Below, one piece after another: positions 33,092-41,623 of a stretch of 64,000 bases of DNA. Made by a program: the position numbers and the translations under genes. Origin of the DNA: Streptomyces sp. cg36 (lineage in GTDB: Bacteria; Actinomycetota; Actinomycetes; Streptomycetales; Streptomycetaceae). The stretch spans positions 186,001 to 250,000 of the forward strand of contig NZ_CP163521.1 of assembly GCF_041080675.1 (NCBI RefSeq). Direction: 5' to 3'. Numbering within the stretch: the stretch's first letter is position 1; every line of letters starts with the position of its first letter. The notes below the pieces were generated by a model. The model had not been told where the DNA came from, did no database searches, and was given only the letters and a program-made list of their open reading frames with translations.

Positions 33092-33856
33092 ATGGGCAGG
33101 CTGACTGACAAAACGGTGCTGGTAACTGGTGCGAGCCGGGGTATTGGACGCGGGATCGCCCGACGGCTGGCGCGGGACGGCGCCCTGGTGGCCGTGCACT
33201 ACGCAAGCAGCGAGACCGGCGCCAAGGAGACCGTCGAGCTGATCGCGGCGGAAGGCGGCCAGGCGTTCACGGTGCGAGCCGACCTGCGGGAGCCGGAGCA
33301 GGTGCCGGAACTCTTCGCGGCACTGGAGAAGGAGCTCCGCGAGCGGGCCGGCACCTCCGCCCTGGACATCCTGGTCAACAACGCGGCATACGACGGGCGG
33401 CCCGCGCTGCCGGAGGCCGTCACCCTCGCCGAGCTGGACAGATACCTCGCGGTGAACGCGCGGGCGCCGTTCCTCGTCGCCCAGCAGGCACTCGCGCTGC
33501 TGGCCGATGGCGGACGCATCGTCAACATCTCGTCGGGGATCACTCGCAGCGCCCAGCCCGACATGATCGCCTACGCGATGTCCAAGGGGGTCCTCGAGCA
33601 GCTGACCCTGCATCTGGCGCGCCACGTCGCCGAGCGCGGCATCACGGTCAACAGCGTCGCACCGGGCCTGACCGACAACGGCAAGCCGCATTTCTCCAAC
33701 CCGGCCGTAGTGGCACGCCTGGCCGAACTCTCCGTCTTCAAGCGGGTGGGCCAGGTCCAGGACATCGCCGACGTGGTCGCGTTCGTCGCCTCCGACGAGG
33801 CCCGCTGGATCACGGGCAGCTACATCGACGCCAGCGGTGGCACGCTGCTCGTCTGA
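33092..33856 (+). CDS. Short-chain dehydrogenase/reductase
   Basis: The product is 254 aa, a classical SDR. It has VLVTGASRGIGRGIARRL at the N-terminus, DILVNNAAYDG, catalytic Ser in NISSGITR and Tyr/Lys in IAYAMSKG, and the C-terminal FVASDEARWITGSYIDASG. It should interconvert a ketone and an alcohol with NAD(P)H. It is flanked by two aromatic FAD monooxygenase genes, which suggests a ketoreductase acting on the oxidised aglycone. It ends at a very strong hairpin terminator. Confidence 0.9.
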   Translation: MGRLTDKTVLVTGASRGIGRGIARRLARDGALVAVHYASSETGAKETVELIAAEGGQAFTVRADLREPEQVPELFAALEKELRERAGTSALDILVNNAAYDGRPALPEAVTLAELDRYLAVNARAPFLVAQQALALLADGGRIVNISSGITRSAQPDMIAYAMSKGVLEQLTLHLARHVAERGITVNSVAPGLTDNGKPHFSNPAVVARLAELSVFKRVGQVQDIADVVAFVASDEARWITGSYIDASGGTLLV

Positions 33857-33874
33857 TCCCTCGCGCCGAGTCCG

Positions 33875-33931
33875 CGCGCAAATGCCGGGGCCCGCAGCGG
33901 TGGAACCGCTGCGGGCCCCGGCATTTGCGCG
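33875..33931. terminator. Perfect 26-27 bp hairpin between convergent genes
   Basis: The arms 33875-33900 and 33906-33931 are exactly complementary (core atgccggggcccgcagcgg) with a 5-nt loop whose ends can also pair. It starts 19 bp after the SDR stop and ends 3 bp before the stop of the second FAD monooxygenase, so it serves both. Confidence 0.9.
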
Positions 33932-33933
33932 TC

Positions 33934-35418
33934 CTACGCTGCGGGCGTACCGAACCAGCGCATCAGGGCCGCCTCCAGCTCGCCGCCGTCCGGGGAGGTC
34001 CACGCCACGTATCCGTCCGGACGCACCAGCACCGCGTCCGGCAGTTGCAGCGCGCCCGGCTTGTCGTCGTCCTCGTCTGCCGCCCACGTGCCGCGGACCG
34101 TGTCCACCCGGTCGGCCCAGCCGTCCGCCGTGTACGCGGTGCCTTCGGCCGCGATCAGCACGCCGCGCGCGCGATGCAGCAGCTCGGCCGAGCGCCGGAC
34201 GATTCCGTCCACCGTGATCCGCCGGTCCGGGGACAGCCGCAACCCCAGCGCCGGGTGCACCGCCTGCGGGCCGCCCCCCATCTCGTAGCGGATGTCCACA
34301 CCGGAGACCAGGCCGGCCAGATGGCGTGCGCCCGCCGGGAGCCCGGCCAGCTCGCGCATCACCGCACGCAGCGGCTCCATCTCCGCACCGCTCAGATACA
34401 GCAGCGACGCGGCCAGGGTGTCCCGCAGCAGCCGCTGCCCCACCGGGTGCCGCTCCGCGTGGTACGTGTCCAGCAGCCCCTCGGGTGCCCGTCCGCTCAC
34501 CACAGCGGCCAGCTTCCAGCCGAGGTTGACCGCGTCCTGGAGCCCCGTACTGACACCCTGAGCCGCCAGCGGAGCGTGGTCGTGGGCGGCATCACCGGCC
34601 AGGAGGACCCGGCCGCTGCGGTACTGCTCGGCCTGGCCCTGCGCGTTCGTCAGGGCGGCCATCCAGGTCGCGTCGCCGTGGTGGATGGAGTCACCTGTCA
34701 TGCGCTTCCAAGCGTCGGCGACCTCCTGGAACGTCGGCTCCTGCTCACCGTGGTGCGGCGGGACATCGGGCTCGTGGACGACGATCCGGGAGACGCCGGG
34801 GCCGAGGTTGACCGAGAGGATCATCCCGCCGCCGTCGACGTGCCGGCCGATGGGGTTCATCGGCAGCTCGACCCCCACGACGTCGGCGAGGAATATGCCG
34901 CGGGTGGCGGGCTGGACGGAGAACTCGATGCCGGCGAGCCCGCGCACGGTGCTCTTGCCGCCGTCGCAGCCGACGAGGTATGAGGCGGTGTCTTCATCCC
35001 GCCCGTCGGGCCCCTCGAACACGACGGTGACCGACTCCTCGTCCTGCCGCAGGTTCACGACCTGGCAACCGCGCCGCACGGTGACGCCCAGCCCTTCGAC
35101 CCATGCGCCGAGCAGCTCCTCGGTGCGGGACTGGGCCAGGCCCATCACGCCGTAGTGGCGGTCCGCCACCCGGTCGAAGTCGACGCGCACACCGCCGAAG
35201 TGGCCCTGCCTGCCCCAACGGAACTCACCCAGCTTCTCCAGCAGGCCACGCTGGTCGAGCACTTCCGCGGTACGTCGTGTGAACCCGAGCCCGCGGGACT
35301 CTCCACTGGGCGCCGCCAATTTTTCATAGACAATAACGTCCGCCCCGCCGAGCTTGAGCTCCCCGGCGAGCATCAGGCCGACCGGTCCCGCACCGACGAC
35401 AATGACACGCTGACTCAT
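33934..35418 (-). CDS. FAD-dependent aromatic polyketide monooxygenase (PgaE/RdmE-like), copy 2
   Basis: The product is 494 aa. It has VIVVGAGPVGLMLAGELKLG at the N-terminus, YLVGCDGGKSTVRG, and GDAAHDHAPLAAQGVSTG. It is clearly paralogous to the product of 30493-31959, with matching blocks across the whole length. The second half of the GD motif differs (AHDHAP against THIHMP), which could mean a different substrate or oxidation site. Two such enzymes often carry out successive hydroxylations of one polyphenol. It stands alone on the minus strand with about 1 kb of gene-free DNA upstream. Confidence 0.92.
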   Translation of the reverse strand: MSQRVIVVGAGPVGLMLAGELKLGGADVIVYEKLAAPSGESRGLGFTRRTAEVLDQRGLLEKLGEFRWGRQGHFGGVRVDFDRVADRHYGVMGLAQSRTEELLGAWVEGLGVTVRRGCQVVNLRQDEESVTVVFEGPDGRDEDTASYLVGCDGGKSTVRGLAGIEFSVQPATRGIFLADVVGVELPMNPIGRHVDGGGMILSVNLGPGVSRIVVHEPDVPPHHGEQEPTFQEVADAWKRMTGDSIHHGDATWMAALTNAQGQAEQYRSGRVLLAGDAAHDHAPLAAQGVSTGLQDAVNLGWKLAAVVSGRAPEGLLDTYHAERHPVGQRLLRDTLAASLLYLSGAEMEPLRAVMRELAGLPAGARHLAGLVSGVDIRYEMGGGPQAVHPALGLRLSPDRRITVDGIVRRSAELLHRARGVLIAAEGTAYTADGWADRVDTVRGTWAADEDDDKPGALQLPDAVLVRPDGYVAWTSPDGGELEAALMRWFGTPAA

Positions 35419-35914
35419 GCTGGTACTCCTTGCGGATCCGCGCGAATGGATGCCGCCCAGTGAATCTCGCGTCGCGTCCAGGAATCAATGATTCCTTACC
35501 GCCTGTTCCGAACACCCGCACAGAGGGCAGCGGCAATGCAACCACATGGCACACCGAGCAGACATACATACTCACTTATTCGCGAAAGCAAATAAGCTAG
35601 TATGCTCGACTTATCACAGTTCACCCTGTGTTGGCGGGGTGTTCGACTCCGGATTCTCCGCCGTTGAACGGTTGTATATCCGGTTTTTCGGCCCTTCCTG
35701 CCAAACGTTAGGAAGGGGGGGGTCGCAGAAAAAGGCAAGAGTTCATCTATAAACCTGGCGGAGTCGCCGGTTTCCTTGCGTCGTCGTCATGGCAGACGGG
35801 TCCAGCCTGCGGCTGAGAATTCCGTGCGGCTGGCCGCCCTGAACGGCCAGCGTCCTCTGTTAATGGACTGTTCATCCTTCAAGATCCTTGAGAATTATGG
35901 CCATCTCGGGGTGT

Positions 35915-35924
35915 GGTGTACACC
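35915..35924. promoter_or_regulatory. Palindrome GGTGTACACC
   Basis: A perfect 10-bp palindrome lies in AT-rich intergenic DNA upstream of the second FAD monooxygenase. Its size and form suit a dimeric regulator such as TetR or GntR type. No regulator gene is adjacent. Confidence 0.35.
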
Positions 35925-35951
35925 GGTGTGACTACAGATCTTGGACAGTTA

Positions 35952-35967
35952 TGTCAGCGCTCTGACA
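35952..35967. promoter_or_regulatory. Inverted repeat TGTCAG-N4-CTGACA
   Basis: Six-base arms are exact inverse complements around CGCT. It lies 28 bp after the GGTGTACACC palindrome and is a plausible operator. Confidence 0.35.
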
Positions 35968-36482
35968 ACAGAAACCCTCGAAGGACGGCAGGGCGGCTCG
36001 GTAATACTCCTTGCTGACCAAGAGGGCAACTGATTTACCGAGGGGGCTGAAACTACTCCATGTTCCAGCATGAATACGCTACGTTCTCCCGCCCGGAACG
36101 CTCTGCGTATATATCGCCTCACCAGCCTAACTCCGATGGGGTTTGTGCCCTCCCGGGGCTCGCTATCCCGAGGGCCGGGTTGGTGCCGCTGACATGGCGG
36201 CCGCAGGGGGTGTCGGGCGTGCTCGAACGCGGGGTTGGGGGCGGTGGTCATGTGGTGGCCCCCCGGTTCAGGAGGCCAACAGGTGCTCGGAGGGATGAGC
36301 GAGGTGTGGCCGGAGCACCGGTCCGGTGTCTGGAGCTGCTCGGGCAGCCTCCGGAAGTCGAGACCGGCGTGCAGGCGGACCACGTCGTCGGCGTACCGCA
36401 GGTGGGCGGTGCACGGCGGGGCAGAGGGGGCGTTGCGGTGCTGCGCCGGCCGGGCGGGGACCGGCCGACGGGTCCCGCTCAC

Positions 36483-37684
36483 TCAGTCCCCCAGATAGAG
36501 GGACTCGGTGATCGCGAGGGCGAGCACCTCCGGCGTGCCTTCGTAGATACGGGCGCCGTACGCGTCCCGCAGCCGCTTCTCCAGACCGAAGGAGCGCAGA
36601 TAACCACGGGCTCCCGCAAGGGACATGGCCAGATCGGCGACCTCGATGGCGGTCCGGTCGGCGAAGAGCTTGGCGACGGCCGGCTCGTACTGCGGGGCCG
36701 GCAGTTCGTTGTCCGCTTTGTGTGCCGCCTTGAGGCGAGCAGCCGGGAGGCATCGACCTTGGCGCTCATCTCGGCGAACTTGGCGGCGGTGAACTGGTGG
36801 TGGTGCAGGTGCCTGCCGCCCTGGACCCGATTGCCGCACCAGTCCAGGGCCATCTCCAGGGCGCCGCGGGCGACTCCCGTGGAGATCCCGGCGACCGAGG
36901 CCCGGGCCATGTTGCTCTGCGCCATGTTGATGGCCATGCCGTCACCTTCGTCGCCGACGCGGTTCTCCACCGGAACCCTGACGTCCTCGAACAGCAACTC
37001 GCTGCCGAGGCAGGGCCGGTAGCCCATCTTGTCCGCGACCGGGCCGCGGGTGACGCCCGGGGTGTTGAGGGTGACCATGAACGAGGTGAGGCCGGTGGCT
37101 CCCGGCGCGCCCTCCATGTTGGCGAAGACCGAAGCGAACCTGGCCACCTGGGCGTTGGTGATGAAGCGCTTGCGGCCACTGAGGACATAGTGGTCGCCCT
37201 CCCGCCGCGCGGACATCACCTCCCGGGCGTGCACCGCGTTGTCGGGGATGATGAGATCGCAGCCGGCCTCCTCCTCGGTCACCGCGTTGCAGGCGAGCAC
37301 GGGCTCGTCGCCGGAGAACAGAGGGAGGAAACGGGACTGGAGCCTGGGGTCGCCCGAGAGCAGCACGGGCGCCTGGCCCAGCATGGCCGCCCCGAAGATC
37401 AGCGCGGTACCGGCGCAGACCGAGGCGATCTCCTCCAGGGCGACGGCGGTCCCCAGCATGCCGAGCCCCAGCCCGCCGAAATCACGGGGTATTGCCACCC
37501 GGGTCAGGCCGATCGCGTGTCCCTGCTCGACCAATTGCCAGTCGAAGTCGTCTGCGGGTGCCGCGTCGAGTTCCAGCATCCGGGGCGCGAAGCTCTCCCG
37601 GACGAAATCACGTACCTGGTCTCGGAATTTCTCCAGCTCCTCGGGGAGTTCGTCGAAGTTCAATTCCGTTACGAAGCCGGACAT
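36483..37684 (-). pseudogene. Acyl-CoA dehydrogenase, one-base frameshift
   Basis: The 5' part encodes an acyl-CoA dehydrogenase: KFRDQVRDFVRESFAP, IPRDFGGLGLGMLG, CNAVTEEEAGCD and GRKRFITNA. It runs to DASRLL near 36739. The remaining residues, including RLKAAHKADNELP, LAGARGYLRSFG and the C-terminal IYEGTPEVLALAITESLYL, are in another frame. One missing base near 36738 accounts for it exactly: restoring it gives a 400-aa protein of normal length. Either the gene is inactive or the sequence has an error. Intact, it would oxidise an acyl-CoA or acyl-ACP. It follows the SCP2-like gene by about 80 bp. Confidence 0.85.
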
Positions 37685-37761
37685 CTCTTCTCCGTTGGAA
37701 GATGGGGGTGTGAGGGGTGTGAGGGGTGTGGGGATACGCGAGCGGGGCGACGCGGAGCGCG

Positions 37762-38154
37762 TCAGACGGGCAGCCCGGCGGTGCGGGCGACCTCGGGGTA
37801 GTCATCGAAAGCCGGGCGCAGGATGGGCACGAGGTCCAGGACCCGGGAGACCTTGCCCTGGATACGGACCTTGCGCGTGGCGATCGCCGTGGGGACCAGC
37901 AACTTCCCGAGCCAGAGGGAGTGGGCCACGTCGCACGACATGCGGATGGTGACGGTCGCCTGCTCGGGGACGCCCTCCCCGATGTGGAACTCGTCGGCGG
38001 AGATGAAGAAACAGCAGTCCGGGTCGGTCTGGATAAGACGGATGCTCATGTCCTGCCGCCGTAACCGGTCCCGGAAGACGGGATCGTCCCGGAGGAACCC
38101 GAACAGGTTGCCGAAGATGTTCTCGGCTTCTTGAGGGGAAATGAAAAGGGCCAC
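37762..38154 (-). CDS. SCP2-like sterol/lipid-binding protein
   Basis: The product is 130 aa. The GTG at 38154 follows GGAAGGA. VTIRMSCDVAHSLWLGKLLV and RKVRIQGKVSRVLDLVPIL are the SCP2 central strands and the K-I-x-G final segment, followed by RPAFDDYPEVA. SCP2-like domains bind hydrophobic acyl or aromatic ligands. It probably forms an operon with the acyl-CoA dehydrogenase gene and may carry its substrate. Confidence 0.75.
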   Translation of the reverse strand: MALFISPQEAENIFGNLFGFLRDDPVFRDRLRRQDMSIRLIQTDPDCCFFISADEFHIGEGVPEQATVTIRMSCDVAHSLWLGKLLVPTAIATRKVRIQGKVSRVLDLVPILRPAFDDYPEVARTAGLPV

Positions 38155-38696
38155 GTTATTCCTTCCGTCCAGTCGCCTCCGGTCATGGTCACGAAGACGT
38201 CCCTGAGCTCCGGTTGGTGAGCTTAACGAATCACCGGCGTCGGGCCATGGACGAGAAAGCAACGAGAAATTCCGCGAAATAATGGGGAAAGGATTAACGG
38301 GAGCCCTATCCGTGGGCCCCACCACCCCTTCCTGTAGAAGGCGAGGGCGGCGACGGTCTTGGCGACGTCCTGACAAGCGTCGCCAAGGAGATGCGAGCGG
38401 GGACAGTCATCGGAAGCCTGCCCCTGGGACAGGCACGGCTTCCCGGGGCGGGGGTGCGCGAGTCGTGTCGATCTGTGGTCGCCCCCGGGCGGCTGCCACA
38501 CCAGGGGGTTGGCTGCGTTCCCGGTTTCGACCAGGCTCATGGCGTTGCGGGTCCGGCGGAGGCAAAACGGGTCCCGGCGAGTGGCTGAACCGGCTGGCGT
38601 CCCGGCCATGGTGGCCTGGGGTTCTACGGTGTGTGGGGGTGGCTTGTGCGGGAGCCGGTCGCCGGTGTTCTGTCCTCTTTGTGCTAGATACGATCT
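38155..38696. other. Gene-free divergent region
   Basis: The 542 bp lies between the divergent SCP2-like and antiporter genes. Open frames exist on both strands but show no family features. Promoters for both genes are expected. None is clear. Confidence 0.4.
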
Positions 38697-39902
38697 ATGT
38701 CGTATCCCGGGACACTCATCCTCATCATGGCTATCGCGGTCCTCGCGCCGCTGATCGCGTATGCGGTCGGCCGTTGGGTGCCTGTCCCGGTCGCTGTCTT
38801 CGAGATCCTGCTCGGGGTTCTCGTCGGCCCCGATGTCCTGGGCTGGACACATCGCGATCAGGTCATCGACGTGCTCTCCCATCTCGGCCTGTCCATGCTG
38901 ATCTTCCTGGCCGGGTACGAGATCGAGTTCGCCGCAGTACGCGGGGACACCTTGCGGCGGGCGTTCGGCGCCTGGCTGGTCACGCTCGCGCTGGCCCTCG
39001 GGTTCGCCTTCGCGCTCACCGGCGGCACCGCCGACAAGAGCTTCGTCATCGGTACCGCGCTCACCAGCACCGCCCTGGGCGCCGTGCTGCCCATCCTGCG
39101 CGACACCCAGGCCCTGCGCGGGCGGTTCGGGACGGTGGTGATGGCGTTCGGCGCGGTGGGCGAGTTCGGCCCGATCATCGCCATGGCCGTGCTGCTCAGC
39201 GGCCGCAGTGCCGGGCGGTCCGCCGCCGTCCTGCTCGTCTTCGCGGCGATCACCGCCGCCGCCGTGGTGTGGGCGCTACGGCCGCGCCCACCGTGGTTCT
39301 CCACGGTCATCGCCAAGACCCTGCACACCAGCGGTCAGTTCGCGGTCCGCTTCGTCATGCTGCTGCTGGCCTGCATGCTGGGCCTGTCGAGCGCGTTCGG
39401 CCTGGACAGCCTGCTCGGCGCGTTCGCGGCGGGCCTGCTGACCCGGCTCGTCCTCGTCGGGGCGGCGCCCGAGCACAGCACCGGCGTACTGGCCAGGATC
39501 GAGGCGATGGGATTCGGTTTCCTGGTCCCGGTCTTCTTCACCGTCACCGGCATCGAGTTCGACCTGGCCGCCCTGCTGCACGGCGGCCGCCCGCTGCTCC
39601 TGCTGCCCGTCTTCCTCCTGCTCTTCCTGCTTCTGCGCGGTACGCCCGCCTACCTCCTCGCCCCCCGCGACCTGTCCCGCCGCGACCGCGTCCCGCTCGC
39701 CCTGTACTGCGCCACCTGTCTGCCGCTGGTGGTCGCGATTACCACCATCGGTGTCGATGACGGCAGCCTCGGCACCAGCGAAGCAGCGGCGCTGGTCGGC
39801 GCGGCGATCCTGTCGGTCCTGATCCTGCCACTGCTCGCGCTGAGGCTGCGGGCGGGCGACACGTCCGCACGGCGGTCCGCCGAGGTCTCCGAGTCGTGGT
39901 GA
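38697..39902 (+). CDS. Monovalent cation:proton antiporter (CPA2/KefB-like)
   Basis: The product is 401 aa with about 12 hydrophobic helices. VFEILLGVLVGPDVLGW, LGLSMLIFLAGYEIEF and GTALTSTALGAVLPIL followed by GAVGEFGPIIAMA are CPA2-type segments. There is no C-terminal TrkA/RCK domain. It should exchange Na+ or K+ for H+. In antibiotic clusters such genes are usually housekeeping or resistance neighbours. No ribosome site is seen before the ATG, so it may be leaderless. It marks the right edge of the coherent chromosomal block; mobile DNA begins 40 bp later. Confidence 0.85.
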   Translation: MSYPGTLILIMAIAVLAPLIAYAVGRWVPVPVAVFEILLGVLVGPDVLGWTHRDQVIDVLSHLGLSMLIFLAGYEIEFAAVRGDTLRRAFGAWLVTLALALGFAFALTGGTADKSFVIGTALTSTALGAVLPILRDTQALRGRFGTVVMAFGAVGEFGPIIAMAVLLSGRSAGRSAAVLLVFAAITAAAVVWALRPRPPWFSTVIAKTLHTSGQFAVRFVMLLLACMLGLSSAFGLDSLLGAFAAGLLTRLVLVGAAPEHSTGVLARIEAMGFGFLVPVFFTVTGIEFDLAALLHGGRPLLLLPVFLLLFLLLRGTPAYLLAPRDLSRRDRVPLALYCATCLPLVVAITTIGVDDGSLGTSEAAALVGAAILSVLILPLLALRLRAGDTSARRSAEVSESW

Positions 39903-40022
39903 GCCCCCCGTCGGGCCACAACCAATCGGCCTGAGCACCCGAGGTGACCGGTGGGCGGTGGAGTTGCTCACCATGACGGGTGTGAGGGGCTGTACCTGCC
40001 GATCGGCGTGTACGGCCCGTAT

Positions 40023-40141
40023 CCCGATCGGTTTCGGCAGCAGTGCGAGGGCGCGATCTGGGGTTCCGGAGGGGCGGGCAGTGGCGGGAGATGCCGGCCG
40101 GGTTCGGGTCCTGGTCCACCGTCCACAACTGGTTCAGGCAT
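40023..40141 (+). pseudogene. IS5-like transposase remnant, truncated
   Basis: PDRFRQQCEGAIW in one frame and FRRGGQWREMPAGFGSWSTV in the next read as the N-terminal DDE-associated region of an IS5-family (DUF4096-type) transposase: F-R-x-G-x-x-W-R-x-M/L-P-x-x-F-G. A single-base frameshift separates the parts, and the sequence stops at the left end of the IS630-family element. Confidence 0.6.
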
Positions 40142-40143
40142 TA

Positions 40144-40167
40144 CTGAGGTTGGCGGCGTGATGTCGT
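40144..40167 (+). repeat. Left terminal inverted repeat of the IS630-family element
   Basis: The 24 bases are exactly complementary to 43440-43463. TA at 40142-40143 is the left copy of the target duplication. Confidence 0.9.
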
Positions 40168-41328
40168 TTGGGGCTGACAGGTGATGGTCGTCGCGGTACA
40201 TCCGGTATATGAGGTATCCGCAAGGCGGTGGTCTGACGGCCGAGCGGCGGGTGTTTCGCGAGCGCATCCGTATGGAGGCGGCCGGGATGTTCGCCGCGGG
40301 GCAGGACAACGCGCAGGTGGCGAAGCTGCTGCGGGTCAGCGTGCGCTCCGTGCAACGCTGGCGCCGCTCGTGGCAGCGGGGCGGAGACACCGCTCTGCGG
40401 TCCAGGGGCTCGGCGGCCCGGCCGAAGCTGGGCCAGGCCCAGGTCGTGGCTCTGGAAGAAGAGCTGGCCAAAGGGCCGGTAGCCCATGGCTGGGGCGACC
40501 AGACATGGACCCTGGCCAGGATCAAGACGCTGATCGGGCGCCGATTCCACAAGACGATGACGCTCTCGTCCATCGCGCGGATGCTCCACCGCAACGGCTT
40601 CAGCCACCAGGTCCCGGCCCGGCGGGCACTGGAGCGAGACGAGGAGAGGGTCAGTGGCTGGGTGAAGGACACGTGGCCGCAGGTGGAAGCACCGCGGCGG
40701 CGCTCGGGGCCTACGTCGTCTTCGAGGACGAAGCCGGCTTCTCGATGACGCCGCCCACCCGTCGCACCTGGGCCAAACGCGGCCGCACCCCGGTGATCCG
40801 GGTGCGTGGACGCTCGCAGCGCCGCTTCTCCATCGCCGCCTTGGCCTGCTACAAGCCCGGCGAACGCTCGCGCCTGATCTTCCGGCCCAGACGGCATGCC
40901 GACCACAAGAGCAAAGGGCGACGCAGCTTCGCCTGGAGCGACTACCGCGACCTGCTGATCGCCGCGCACACAGTTGGACGCACCGCTGGTGCTTGTATGG
41001 GACAACCTGAAGTGCGCCACGAGGCGCTACGGAATCGAGTGGAGGTGAAAGGACTCCACCGCCTGGCGGTCGCAGCCGCCTGGTGAAGCTGAGGGCAGTT
41101 GCCACGTGGGAACGCACGTGGCGGCGGAAAGCAGCCCTGACAACGTACGGAACGGGTCGGCACTGTCAGACGGTCCGGGTCCGGCAAGCAGCGAGGAGAA
41201 GGTGTACGAGAGGAACCGTTGTCTGACGCCCCGTAAGTGTCCCGCTCGGCTCAAACCTGACGGATACGGGCCGGGTTGCAGCGCGTGACCGTCACTCGTC
41301 TGGGTGGCGTTCAACTCCGAAGCCGGGT

Positions 41329-41335
41329 TTTAGGT
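41329..41335 (+). other. Candidate EBS1 of the group II intron
   Basis: TTTAGGT can pair with the last seven bases of the 5' exon (ACCTGAA) with one G-U pair. This is the interaction by which group II introns recognise their insertion site. Position in domain I is reasonable, but no full domain I fold was made. Confidence 0.4.
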
Positions 41336-41623
41336 CCGGTGGGGAGGCCATGCCGAAAGCCTGCGGCGTAGGCATGGCGAGGCTGTCGGGGTAGAGGCGG
41401 GCACCTCCCTCCTTGATCGATTCTGCAGTGAACGTGGGAACCGCCCGCGGTCGCCCTTCCCACCGGACAGCCAGTCCGGAGGCGGGCAGGTCCGTTGCCA
41501 ACTGATGGCCGCTGGGCGGGACGGAGGTCTCGTAGTAGTCCGAGCGCGCGAGAGGCGCGTACATGGCGAAGGAGACCAGCAAGTCAGCAGTGGACGTACT
41601 GGAAGGTCAGGAGGCTGTCGCCG

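Larger units (their letters stand above)
35419..36482. promoter_or_regulatory. 1-kb gene-free, AT-rich region with palindromes
   Basis: No convincing gene lies here. GC is low for this genome between about 35540 and 36110. The stretch 36060-36480 contains open frames on both strands without recognisable domains, possibly the remnant of a lost gene. Two short palindromes at 35915 and 35952 look like regulator sites. Confidence 0.45.

Noticed and set aside
38223..38882. Minus-strand frame between the SCP2-like and antiporter genes
   Set aside because: It overlaps the antiporter 5' end and shows no family features.
11727..39902. Minimal type II PKS (KS/CLF/ACP) or modular PKS
   Set aside because: No ketosynthase active-site motif, ACP serine motif or cyclase was found in any frame; only the free-standing acyltransferase is present.
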